Source: Chelatococcus caeni (GTDB taxonomy: Bacteria > Pseudomonadota > Alphaproteobacteria > Rhizobiales > Beijerinckiaceae). From it: a stretch of DNA of 64,000 nucleotides. The position numbers were made by a program, and so were the translations under genes. The stretch is taken from the NCBI RefSeq assembly GCF_014196925.1, contig NZ_JACIEN010000007.1:186001-250000 (forward strand), read 5' to 3'. Under the pieces are notes generated by a model. The model ran no database searches, was not told where the DNA came from, and was given only the letters and a program-made list of their open reading frames with translations. Below are positions 44,482-52,222 of this stretch, piece after piece (position 1 is the first letter of the stretch; each line of letters begins with the position of its first letter).

Positions 44482-45288
44482 ATGTCCGAGGCATCCCGTC
44501 ACGACGCATGGCAGGCCGGTGACAACTACGACCTGTATATGGGTCGCTGGAGTCGGCAGATTGCGCCGCGCTTTCTCGATTGGCTCGACGCTGCCGATCA
44601 GTTGGATTGGCTCGATGTCGGCTGCGGGACCGGAGCGCTTTCGATCGCCATTCTCGATCGCTGCGATCCCAAGAGCCTGATCTTGATCGACCCGTCCGAG
44701 GGCTTCCTCAAGAGAGCCCGTGCGAGTACCGCCGATGGGCGCGCAACGTTCGAGGTGGGCGATGCTCAGGCTCTGCCGGTGGATACCGGCAGCAAGGACA
44801 TGATCGTGTCCGGGCTGGTGCTCAATTTCGTTCCCGACAAAGGAAAAGCGCTAGCCGAGATGCAGCGGGTGGCGCGCAGCCGTGGGACGGTGGCGTTTTA
44901 TGTCTGGGACTATCCAGGCGGTGGCGTCGAGTTCATGCGCGCCTTCTGGACGGCCGCGGCGGCACTCGACCCGCATGCCAGGGACCTGACCGAAGACCGG
45001 CGATTTCCTTTCTGCACGGCCGATGGACTGGCGAACCTGGCCAAATCAACCGGCCTGACCTCGGTGGACTGCATCCAGATCGAGGTGCCGACGCTGTTCA
45101 AGGATTTTGAGGACTACTGGCACCCGTTTACGCTGGGGGCCGGGCCTGCACCGGGCTATTGCTCCAGTCTCGGCGCCCACGCCCGGGAGAGGTTGAGAGA
45201 AAAGCTATACGACAGTCTCCCCCGCGGAGAGGGTGGAGCAATTCCACTCAAAGCGAGAGCTTGGGCAGTGAAGGGGGTGGCCGGCTGA
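44482..45288 (+). CDS. class I SAM-dependent methyltransferase
   Basis: A 268-residue methyltransferase of the UbiE/MenG-like Rossmann type (Methyltransf_11). The SAM motif I is WLDVGCGTGALS near residue 45, the acidic ribose contact is ILIDPSEGF near 69, GDAQALPV lies near 95 and the motif IV region is MIVSGLVLNFVPD near 107. The target is unknown. ATG 44482 is chosen because the upstream in-frame ATG at 44449 adds residues unlike the family; AGGAAA precedes it. No operon partner is evident. Confidence 0.9.
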   Translation: MSEASRHDAWQAGDNYDLYMGRWSRQIAPRFLDWLDAADQLDWLDVGCGTGALSIAILDRCDPKSLILIDPSEGFLKRARASTADGRATFEVGDAQALPVDTGSKDMIVSGLVLNFVPDKGKALAEMQRVARSRGTVAFYVWDYPGGGVEFMRAFWTAAAALDPHARDLTEDRRFPFCTADGLANLAKSTGLTSVDCIQIEVPTLFKDFEDYWHPFTLGAGPAPGYCSSLGAHARERLREKLYDSLPRGEGGAIPLKARAWAVKGVAG

Positions 45289-45549
45289 TACCCAACGACG
45301 AGCCGAGGGATTGCTCGTGCCCCATACGTCGGCGTTCACGGCTGCCATTGTCACCGCCACTGGAAAAGACGAGCGGCCGTGCTTCCTGTCGCTCATCCAA
45401 AGCCGCGAGATCGCCGTTCGCTGCCATCCTCCCCGGCCCGGGCCGCAGCCGCGATCTGCGGCAGGCCCGATACCATTGCCGGACAAGGTGACCAGGAGAC
45501 GCCATGTGCTGGCTGGTCCTTGCTCTTCCCGCCTTTGCGGGCGCCGAAT

Positions 45550-46284
45550 TCAGTCGAATGAGACGTCGTAGGGCGGCAGCATCGTCAAGTGCCGGATATC
45601 GTAATGGCTTCCTGCAATCTCTCTTTTCAGCTTGTACAGGATTGCAGCAGAAAAGGCCCTGAAATCGTCGGCCACGACCAGGAAGGCACCGGGACCGCCG
45701 ATGACATTGTCGCGGAAATACCTGTCGAGCGTCGGCTCCTCGGTCAATATCGGCAGGCCGTTGATCGTGATGCCCGCTGCGAGGGCCTCGTCGCGCGCCT
45801 CCGCCGGCGGGCGGCCGCTGTTGTTCGAGCCGTCGCCCGAAATGTCGATGACCTTCCGGCTCGCTGCATGGCCACTCGACTGAAGAAATTGCACCGAAGC
45901 ATCGATGGCACCGCTCAGGGAGGTGGAGCCACTGAGGGAGCGGCCGGTCTCCAGGGCCGCTGTCGCGAACCGGCTTGCCGACACCCGGTCCCGGATGACG
46001 GTCCAGCCGACGACCTGCCGATAATCTCCATAACTCGCCCATTGGACGAGGGTGACGGCAATCGCGCCGTGCGGACCCTGCTCTATCGCACCGATGACGT
46101 CGCTGTTCCGGAAGGCCTCGGCGAAGCCGCGCATCTGGAGCTGATAGCGCTCCTCGTTGACGCTCGAGGACGTATCGACGGCCAGGACGAGCGCAAGATC
46201 GACATCGGCCGAGCGTGCAGGCACGGCCGAGAGAGGCGAGCCTATCAGGAATGCGACCAGCAGCGCGGTCAACGAGAGCCTCAT
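45550..46284 (-). CDS. DUF1194 protein with von Willebrand A fold
   Basis: A 244-residue exported protein with a Sec signal peptide at about 1-25. The mature chain is a DUF1194/VWA domain with the metal-dependent adhesion motif DTSSS (Asp37 in LAVDTSSSVNEE), a Thr in SGSTSLSGAI and Asp in DISGDGSNNSG. These suggest divalent-metal-mediated protein binding outside the cytoplasm. The role is unknown. It is downstream of mgtE on the same strand but over 200 bases away, with a hairpin between. Confidence 0.9.
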   Translation of the reverse strand: MRLSLTALLVAFLIGSPLSAVPARSADVDLALVLAVDTSSSVNEERYQLQMRGFAEAFRNSDVIGAIEQGPHGAIAVTLVQWASYGDYRQVVGWTVIRDRVSASRFATAALETGRSLSGSTSLSGAIDASVQFLQSSGHAASRKVIDISGDGSNNSGRPPAEARDEALAAGITINGLPILTEEPTLDRYFRDNVIGGPGAFLVVADDFRAFSAAILYKLKREIAGSHYDIRHLTMLPPYDVSFD

Positions 46285-46409
46285 GACTGCAACTCCCCCG
46301 CTTTGGCGTGCTCGATGCCGGCCCCCCTGCAGCCCAGAACCCTCAGGTTAGTGGACGGACTTTCGCCAGACCAGAGCGTATCGCTCCGCGGCGCCGTTCA
46401 CGATAGCTC

Positions 46410-46440
46410 GCTCCCTCGCCCCCGCAGGGCGCGAGGGAGC
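46410..46440. terminator. hairpin downstream of mgtE
   Basis: Perfect 10-bp stem GCTCCCTCGC (46410-46419) and GCGAGGGAGC (46431-46440) with an 11-nt loop. It lies about 60 bases after the mgtE stop. It lacks a T-run, so it may be a weak or factor-assisted terminator. Confidence 0.5.
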
Positions 46441-46498
46441 GCCATCGCAGCCATGCCGCCGCCAAGGTGATGCGCAACCCGTTCGGCCGCCGTCGGTC

Positions 46499-47881
46499 TT
46501 ATCCCTCGGTCAGCAGATGTCCGAGGAAGGCATAAGCCAGGCCGAAGTAGATGAAGACGCCGAGGAGATCCATGATCGAGGTGATGAGCGGCGAGGACAG
46601 CGTCGCCGGGTCGGTGCCGATGCGACGCGCGGCGAACGGCAGCAGCGCGCCGATGACACCGCCGAGCACGGTGCAGATCGCCATGGACAGGCCGACGACC
46701 ATCAGAATGTCGCCGCCGACGCCCTTGCTGAAGAAGGCAAGCACCGCCTCGAGCATGGAGATGACGAGGCCCAGCATCAGCGCGACCGGAATCTCCCGCC
46801 GGATCACGAACCAGACGTCGCGCCAGCGCAGCTTCACCTCCCCGATCGCCATGGCCCGGATGACGAGGGTGGCGGACTGGCTGCCGGTGTTGCCGCCCAT
46901 GTCGACGATGGGCGCGATGAAGGCCGCGAGGATGATGACCCGATCGAGGATGGCCTCCTGCGCCGCCACGAAGGTGCTGGTGACGACACCGAAGACCGTC
47001 AGCATGATCAGCCAGAAGGCCCGCACCTTGAACATCTCGAGGAAGGAAGAGGACCGCAGGTCGAGGTCGGGGCCGCCGCCCACGGCCACGTTGCCGCCGA
47101 ACTGCAGCACGCGCCGGCCGCGCTCCAGCTCCGCGACATCCATGGCGTCGTCGACGGTGACGATGCCTACGAGGGCCTCGCCGCCGTTGACGATCGGCAG
47201 CGCCAGAAGGTCATAGTCGGCGATCTTGCGCGCCACGTCCTCGCGCCTGTCCTCGACGCGCGCGAAGACGGCCCCCTTGCGCATGATGTCGGCAATGCGG
47301 GCCTCGTCCTTGGCGAGCAGGAGGTCGCGCAGGGAGATGACACCGACGAGCTGACGCGCCTCGTTCACCACATAGGCTTCGTAGATCGTCTCCCGGTCCG
47401 GCGCCTCGCGGCGCAGCCGCTCGATCGCCTGCCGGGCGGTGAGGTCCGGCGCGAGCGTCGCGTAGTCCGAGGTCATGATCGAGCCGGCCGTGCCTTCCGG
47501 ATAGGAGGCGAGCCGGCGGATGTCCTCGCGCTCGGCATGCGCGATGCCGGGCAGGAGCGCCTGCTGCTGCTCCGGCGTCAGCCTGTTGAACAGGTCCGCC
47601 CGCTCGTCGTGCGACATGGCGGTGACGAGCCGCGCGAGGTCGCCCCGGGAGAGCTCGCCGGCGATGGCGACCTGGGTCGCCGAATCGAAATAGCCGAAGA
47701 CTTCCGCCTCGCGGCGATCCGGCAGCAGGAGCAGGATCCTGGCGATCTCGGCGGGGTCGAGATCCCCCATGTAGGCGACGATATCGGCGGCATGCTGGCC
47801 GGCGAGCGCCGCCTCGATCGAGGAAAGATCGTTCTGGGCGAGATAGTCGCGGAGAGCCGCGTTCACGATGGCAACGGTCAT
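46499..47881 (-). CDS. mgtE: magnesium transporter MgtE
   Basis: A magnesium channel of the MgtE family, 460 residues. Residues about 1-125 are the helical N domain, about 130-255 the paired CBS domains that sense cytosolic Mg2+ (IMTSDYATLAPD and GVISLRDLL, GIVTVDDAMDV), and 270-460 the membrane pore. The pore hallmark is FIAPIVDMGGNTGSQSATL. ATG 47881 is chosen; TTG 47890 in frame falls inside the ribosome-site spacer. The ribosome site CGGAG forms the 3' arm of a perfect hairpin, and a short Pro/Arg-rich ORF precedes it. Expression is thus probably regulated at translation. Confidence 0.95.
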   Translation of the reverse strand: MTVAIVNAALRDYLAQNDLSSIEAALAGQHAADIVAYMGDLDPAEIARILLLLPDRREAEVFGYFDSATQVAIAGELSRGDLARLVTAMSHDERADLFNRLTPEQQQALLPGIAHAEREDIRRLASYPEGTAGSIMTSDYATLAPDLTARQAIERLRREAPDRETIYEAYVVNEARQLVGVISLRDLLLAKDEARIADIMRKGAVFARVEDRREDVARKIADYDLLALPIVNGGEALVGIVTVDDAMDVAELERGRRVLQFGGNVAVGGGPDLDLRSSSFLEMFKVRAFWLIMLTVFGVVTSTFVAAQEAILDRVIILAAFIAPIVDMGGNTGSQSATLVIRAMAIGEVKLRWRDVWFVIRREIPVALMLGLVISMLEAVLAFFSKGVGGDILMVVGLSMAICTVLGGVIGALLPFAARRIGTDPATLSSPLITSIMDLLGVFIYFGLAYAFLGHLLTEG

Positions 47882-47890
47882 GGTTGTCAA

Positions 47891-47918
47891 CTCCGTCGGT
47901 CGGTCGGCGCCGACGGAG
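47891..47918 (-). promoter_or_regulatory. hairpin sequestering the mgtE ribosome-binding site
   Basis: On the minus-strand RNA, CUCCGUCGG (47918-47910) pairs perfectly with CCGACGGAG (47899-47891) across a 10-nt loop. The 3' arm contains the only Shine-Dalgarno-like GGAG, nine bases from the mgtE ATG. The CGACC repeats in the loop allow an alternative register. The stop codon of the leader ORF lies nine bases upstream of the 5' arm. Confidence 0.75.
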
Positions 47919-47927
47919 GACCGCCCA

Positions 47928-48035
47928 TCACGGGAGATGCGGGGCCTGGCGTCGGCAGATTGTCGGGGTGAAGCGAAGCGGGGTGGCCACGAAGCGCGAA
48001 CGCCGCGTGGCCCTTGGCCTAGGTCGATCGTCCAT
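47928..48035 (-). CDS. short Pro/Arg-rich leader peptide of mgtE (candidate)
   Basis: A 35-codon ORF starting MDDRPRPRATRRSR and also containing several further Pro residues before the stop. It has a strong ribosome site, AGGAG with seven bases to the ATG. It ends nine bases before the hairpin that hides the mgtE ribosome site, 46 bases before mgtE itself. Acidic residues followed by prolines at the very N-terminus recall the MgtL leader peptide of Salmonella and E. coli, where such sequences destabilise ribosomes at low Mg2+. Similarity is in composition only. It is too short for homology detection. Confidence 0.6.
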   Translation of the reverse strand: MDDRPRPRATRRSRFVATPLRFTPTICRRQAPHLP

Positions 48036-48055
48036 GTCTGGTCTCCTCGAGAACG

Positions 48056-48349
48056 TCAGGCGGCCCGAAGGCAGCCGTCGATGGGACTTGGCCTGCTGAC
48101 AGGACGGGCCTGCAGCCGGGCACGAGGCGCAAGACTGCCGCCGTCGGTTTCGGCGCCGCCGTTGTCCGCGGACCAGCGGCAGCGCAGCTCAGCCGTCGTC
48201 ATGTCAGTGAACCACTGGCAGGCAGGCGCGCGGTCAGTGCCCAGCGGCGCGCCGCCCTGGAGGCGCTCGGGACGCGGCTTCACGGCCGCCGAACGCGCGC
48301 GATCCGGCGGAAGCCGGTCGACATGCGGGAGGAAGATGACGTTCTTCAT
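48056..48349 (-). CDS. hypothetical 97-residue protein
   Basis: An unrecognised 97-residue protein, hydrophilic, starting MKNVIFLPHVDRLPPDRARS, without signal peptide or membrane segment and with a Trp- and Cys-containing middle (CQWFTDMTTAELRCRW). Its reality is supported by an ideal ribosome site, AGGAGGTGA with three to five bases to the ATG, and by placement in the same orientation 20 bases before the leader ORF of mgtE. Its ribosome site is the 3' arm of an 11-bp perfect hairpin. It could be a small regulator or simply part of the leader architecture. Confidence 0.55.
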   Translation of the reverse strand: MKNVIFLPHVDRLPPDRARSAAVKPRPERLQGGAPLGTDRAPACQWFTDMTTAELRCRWSADNGGAETDGGSLAPRARLQARPVSRPSPIDGCLRAA

Positions 48350-48350
48350 G

Positions 48351-48392
48351 GTTCACCTCCTTCGACCCCTCACGGCGGGGGAGGAGGTGAAC
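48351..48392 (-). promoter_or_regulatory. hairpin sequestering the ribosome site of the 97-residue ORF
   Basis: On the minus-strand RNA, GUUCACCUCCU (48392-48382) pairs perfectly over 11 bp with AGGAGGUGAAC (48361-48351), with an inner CCCC/GGGG stem (48380-48377 with 48369-48366) below a 7-nt loop. The 5' arm contains CACCUCC, the same as the anti-Shine-Dalgarno of 16S rRNA. The 3' arm is the full ribosome site. No U-run follows, so it is not a terminator. Confidence 0.8.
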
Positions 48393-48402
48393 GGGGCCGC
48401 CC

Positions 48403-48504
48403 TCAGGCGCGGACGCCGCCGCTCACCCGGCCCATGCCGGGAGCGATCCAATCTTTCTGCAATGGCGCCCGGTGACGGACGCCACGACTAGAATAGTCGT
48501 CCAT
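48403..48504 (-). CDS. possible upstream leader ORF starting Met-Asp-Asp
   Basis: A 33-codon ORF starting MDDYSSRGVRHRAPLQ. Its stop lies ten bases before the 5' arm of the hairpin at 48351-48392, the same geometry as the leader ORF nearer mgtE. The ribosome site is weak (GAGAGAACC before the ATG). Its start overlaps the dyad at 48484-48500. Taken alone it could be chance; the parallel with the second module raises the odds. Confidence 0.35.
   Translation of the reverse strand: MDDYSSRGVRHRAPLQKDWIAPGMGRVSGGVRA
48484..48500. promoter_or_regulatory. perfect dyad between mgtE leader and NRAMP gene
   Basis: ACGACTAGAATAGTCGT: 7-bp arms with a three-base centre, located in the divergent region between the leftward mgtE leader unit and the rightward NRAMP-type gene. 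It is a candidate operator for a metal-responsive regulator not encoded nearby. Confidence 0.5.
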
Positions 48505-48695
48505 GGTTCTCTCGATTGTCGGATGCGCCCGCCGGCCGAACCGCCGCGGACGCCTGGGCACATACGCCTTCGCATGTCAGAGATCAAGCGGAAAACCGGG
48601 GCCTCCAGCACTCCCGGCGATGCAGCCCATGCAGCGGAACTTTTCTGCGATGCGGCACGTTTCACCCCGCTGTGCATGGCTGGAGAAAACAGCCG

Positions 48696-49991
48696 TTGGA
48701 AAGGTCAGAACCCGCCGCTGATGTCATCCCGCCGCAGGCGCAGTCGCGACTTCTTCGATTCCTTGGCCCAGGCCTGATCACGGGCGCGTCCGACGACGAT
48801 CCGAGCGGGATAGCCACCTACAGCCAGGCCGGCGCGCAGTTCGGGTTGGCGCTCGGCTGGACCATGTTCCTGACATGGCCGCTCATGGTCTCCATCCAGC
48901 TGATCAGCGCCAGAATTGGCCGGACCACGGGCCACGGGATTGCGGGCAACCTGCGCAGACACTGCCCCAAATGGCTGCTGCTGTGCATCGTGTCGCTCCT
49001 GCTGGCCGCGAACACGGTCAACATCGGCGCCAACCTCGGCGCGATGGCCGATGCGACGAGGCTGGTGTTCGGCGGGCCTGCGCTCCTTTATCTGTTCGTG
49101 TTCGCCACCATATGCGCCGCGGTGCCTGTCTGGACCAGCTATCGCCACTACGTTGCGGTCCTGAGGTGGATGACGCTGGCGCTGCTGGCCTACATCGTCA
49201 CCCTGTTCGCCGTCGACGTTCCGTGGCGCGAGGCGGCATACCGGATCCTCGTGCCGACAGTGGCCTGGAGCCGGGATTATCTGATGATGATCGTCGCGGT
49301 CTTCGGCACGACGATAAGTCCCTATCTGTTCTTCTGGCAGGCGTCCGAGGAGGCGGAAGATGTGAGCGAGACGCCACATCGCGCGCCACTGAAGCAGACC
49401 CCGGGCCAAGGCCCGGCAGCCCTTGAACGTATTCGCTTCGATACGATGGGCGGAATGGCGGCCAGCAACATCGTCGGATTGGCGATCATCCTGACCGCGG
49501 CGTCGACGCTGCGGCCGAACGGCATCACCGACGTCGAAACTTCGGCCCAGGCGGCCGAAGCACTGCGGCCCCTCGCCGGCTCCTTTGCATCAACTCTGTT
49601 CGCCTTGGGCATCGTCGGCACGGGCCTGCTTGCAGTGCCGGTTCTGGCGGGCTCGGCAGCCTACGCCCTCGGAGAAGCGCTGCATTGGCGAACGGGGCTA
49701 ACCCACAAGCCCAAGAATGCGAAGGCCTTCTACGGCGCGATAGTGATCGCCACGATCGTCGGTGCCATACTGAACGCCACCCCTGTCAACCCGATGAAGG
49801 CACTCGTCTGGACCGCGGTGATCAATGGCATCGTGGCCGTTCCGGTCATGGGGATCATGATGTATCTGGCGTCGCGCAGGGACATACTCGGGCCATTCGC
49901 CGTCGCCGGCATCCTGAAGTGGCTTGGATGGCTCACCACGACCATGATGGCTGCAGCGGTCGTGGCGATGATGATGGCCGGCTTTGCTTGA
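48696..49991 (+). CDS. NRAMP-family divalent metal transporter, NRMT-like
   Basis: A 431-residue inner-membrane transporter with about 11 hydrophobic helices of the NRAMP (SLC11) fold. The helix 1 metal motif reads DPSG (residues 35-38 in ASDDDPSGIATYSQAG) instead of the canonical DPGN. The helix 6 region reads TTISPYLFFWQ near 205-215 instead of the MPHN-type motif. These changes match my recollection of NRAMP-related magnesium transporters, which lack the Met that selects Mn2+/Fe2+. The start is TTG 48696 behind GGAGAA; no ATG lies in frame, and TTG 48516 or GTG 48672 would add unlikely N-terminal residues. It is divergent from the mgtE leader unit. Confidence 0.88.
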   Translation: MERSEPAADVIPPQAQSRLLRFLGPGLITGASDDDPSGIATYSQAGAQFGLALGWTMFLTWPLMVSIQLISARIGRTTGHGIAGNLRRHCPKWLLLCIVSLLLAANTVNIGANLGAMADATRLVFGGPALLYLFVFATICAAVPVWTSYRHYVAVLRWMTLALLAYIVTLFAVDVPWREAAYRILVPTVAWSRDYLMMIVAVFGTTISPYLFFWQASEEAEDVSETPHRAPLKQTPGQGPAALERIRFDTMGGMAASNIVGLAIILTAASTLRPNGITDVETSAQAAEALRPLAGSFASTLFALGIVGTGLLAVPVLAGSAAYALGEALHWRTGLTHKPKNAKAFYGAIVIATIVGAILNATPVNPMKALVWTAVINGIVAVPVMGIMMYLASRRDILGPFAVAGILKWLGWLTTTMMAAAVVAMMMAGFA

Positions 49992-50354
49992 CCCACGGGT
50001 GTAAAGGACACCCCGGGTTAGCCGTTATCCGAAAATGCACAGGCCGCGCCGTGACGTTGCCTGCGGATCGTCGCATTGACGCGCCGCATTGGCGATCGCT
50101 GGCCCAACGCCGGGAATGGCGGCCGGGGCTTCGCGCGCAAGAGCGGTTCGCGATGGACTCGCCCGACGAGATTCTGTTCCGGCCGACCCGCAGGGACTGT
50201 GACGACAATGCTCGACAGCGAACCGACCAGCCTCCACAGCGACCCGATGGTCGGATCGCATCGCTGCAGCGCCGGCTCGCTCGCGCTCGGCCCCCGGATC
50301 ATGGAGGCCGGGCTTCAACCCGTCGCAGCGAGCGCGCAGTTCCTTGATCGTAAC
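49992..50354. other. intergenic region without recognised gene
   Basis: 363 bases between the convergent NRAMP and LysR genes. Open frames are present on both strands but have no ribosome site or protein-like composition. No clear terminator was found. Confidence 0.5.
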
Positions 50355-51335
50355 CTATGCTGGCCGATCCAGAATTCGCGCTGCGCCTGGCTGCTCGACA
50401 TCGCAGGCGAGGTCAGTCTGATCCTCCCACACGGAGCCACCCTCAAACAGCTCCCGCTGACGCGCCAGCCCGTCGCCGACGACATCGAAAAAGGCCCTCA
50501 CGCGCGCCGTCCCTTTGAGGTCCGCATGAGTCACGATCCAGAGCTCACCTTCGAGTTCGCGGATTGGCTCGGGCAGCGCCCTCGTCACGCCAGGTTCGCC
50601 GTCGCCAAGATAGCAGGGCAGCAGCGCTACCCCGATGCCGGCCCTCGCCGCGACGAGCTGGTTGACCAGACTGTTCGTTCGATAGACGAACGCCTCGGGT
50701 GGCCCCGCACGTAACAGCCAGTCGGCAGCCCCTATACCCGACGTCGTCTCCTCCCAACCAATCAGGGCGTGGCGATCCACACCGTCGACGTTTGACAGCG
50801 GGCCGCCATTTGCTCCGAGATAGGCCGGAGCCGCATAGAGCGCCCAAGCGACAGCCGATAGCTTGCGCCCCCAAAGGTCTCCTTCCTTCGGGCGTATGGG
50901 ACGCAGGGCAATGTCGGCTTCACGACGCGACAGGCTGAGCACGCGGTTGTCGATCGCCAGTTCCACGACAATGCCGGGGTGGACCTGCCGGAACGCAGCA
51001 AGAAGCGTTGTCAGCTGGCTATAGGCAATCGTTTCGGACGAAGTCACCCTGAGACGACCGGACAGGCGATGATCGCGGCCCGATATGTCGCGATCGAGCG
51101 CCAGCGCCTCGTCCTCCATGCGTTCCGCGCCGGCCGCCATGCGCGAGCCGGCCTCCGTCGCTCTGTAGGCGCCGCCGGGCAGCCGCTCGAATAGCCGCAC
51201 CCCAAGCCGCTCCTCCAGCGCCTTCAGGCGACGGAACGCCGTGGAGTGATCGATCCCGAGCGTGACCGCCGCCGCCGTGAGGCTGCCGGCGCGCTGGACG
51301 GCAAGCACCAGCCGGAGCTCGTTCCAATCATCCAT
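50355..51335 (-). CDS. LysR-family transcriptional regulator
   Basis: A 326-residue regulator. The HTH is at about 5-65 (LRLVLAVQRAGSLTAAAVTLGIDHSTAFRRLKALE region, in parts), then VRLFERLPGGAYRATEAG; the effector domain begins near 90. It carries a longer, variable C-terminal tail than the three LysR proteins upstream and belongs to a different branch. It is divergent from a GST gene across 208 bases and is the likely regulator of the GST/DMT/SMR genes. Confidence 0.92.
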   Translation of the reverse strand: MDDWNELRLVLAVQRAGSLTAAAVTLGIDHSTAFRRLKALEERLGVRLFERLPGGAYRATEAGSRMAAGAERMEDEALALDRDISGRDHRLSGRLRVTSSETIAYSQLTTLLAAFRQVHPGIVVELAIDNRVLSLSRREADIALRPIRPKEGDLWGRKLSAVAWALYAAPAYLGANGGPLSNVDGVDRHALIGWEETTSGIGAADWLLRAGPPEAFVYRTNSLVNQLVAARAGIGVALLPCYLGDGEPGVTRALPEPIRELEGELWIVTHADLKGTARVRAFFDVVGDGLARQRELFEGGSVWEDQTDLACDVEQPGAARILDRPA

Positions 51336-51543
51336 GCCGACGACGATAACACCGGCGCCGCTTGCAGTCACGCAAGCGGCGCTGGCAAAATGCCAATGAG
51401 CCTTGCGCAGGCGCTCACGCTAGCTTGGTGTCGATCACTGGCACGCGAAAAGCCATGGGCGAAGCCAAGAATGCCGCTCGATCCGGAGGCAGCACCGTCT
51501 CCATCGGGGCAACCCGGCAAGCCCGGCCCTGGAGACAAGCGTA

Positions 51544-52188
51544 ATGACCCCGCTCCAACTCTATACCTATCAGACGCCGAACGGTCACAAGGCCTCGATC
51601 ATGCTCGAGGAGATCGGTCTCCCATACGATGTTCATATCGTAGACATCGAGAACGGGAAGCAGACAGCGCCGGAGTTCCTGGCCCTCAACCCCAACAACA
51701 AGATTCCAGTCATCGTCGACCCGGACAGGGACCGCACCGTCTTCGAGTCGGGCGCGATCCTGCACTACCTCGCCGAGCGATCCGGCGTCCTCTTGCCCGG
51801 TTCGGATGCCGAGCGCATCCAGGTATTGAGCTGGACCTTGTTCCAGGCCGCGCACGTCGGGCCGACATTGGGGCAGCTCTGGAACTACAAGATCTTCGCG
51901 CCTGAGAGGATTCCCTACGTCATTGACCGTTTCGCAGCGGAGGCAAATCGCATCTTCCGTGTGCTCGACGGGCAGCTGAAGCGCCAATCCCACATCGCGG
52001 GTGAAGCGTACGGCATCGCCGATGTGATGACCTGGCCATGGATTCACGCCGGCCTGAACAAGCTCGGCCTCGCGCTCGAACTAACGCCGAACCTCGCCCG
52101 CTGGTACAGCGCAGTCGGTGCACGCCCGGCCGTCCAGCGCGGCCTTCTCGTGCCGCGACTGCTGCGTCACGAGAGCGCTGTCGCCTGA
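51544..52188 (+). CDS. glutathione S-transferase family protein (YfcG/YghU-like)
   Basis: A 214-residue GST of the Nu/YfcG-like group, which often acts as glutathione-dependent disulfide reductase. The N-terminal domain reads LYTYQTPNGHKASIMLEEIGLPYDVH, broken here by family-typical TPNG at the active site. It is followed by LNPNNKIPVIVD and the glutathione-binding FESGAILHYLAE. The helical domain has GIADVMTWPWIHAG near 160. It precedes two transporter genes in the same orientation with short gaps. Confidence 0.93.
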   Translation: MTPLQLYTYQTPNGHKASIMLEEIGLPYDVHIVDIENGKQTAPEFLALNPNNKIPVIVDPDRDRTVFESGAILHYLAERSGVLLPGSDAERIQVLSWTLFQAAHVGPTLGQLWNYKIFAPERIPYVIDRFAAEANRIFRVLDGQLKRQSHIAGEAYGIADVMTWPWIHAGLNKLGLALELTPNLARWYSAVGARPAVQRGLLVPRLLRHESAVA

Positions 52189-52222
52189 TCTCCATTCTCA
52201 ACGTCATCAGGAAGGCTCTGAC

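Noticed and set aside
48351-48392. Rho-independent terminator
   Set aside because: No U-run follows on either strand, and the 3' arm coincides with an ideal ribosome site, so a translational role is a better reading.
48503-48721. Rightward 72-codon ORF between the dyad and the NRAMP gene
   Set aside because: No ribosome-binding site, low-complexity Arg/Pro composition, and it overlaps the better supported NRAMP start in another frame.
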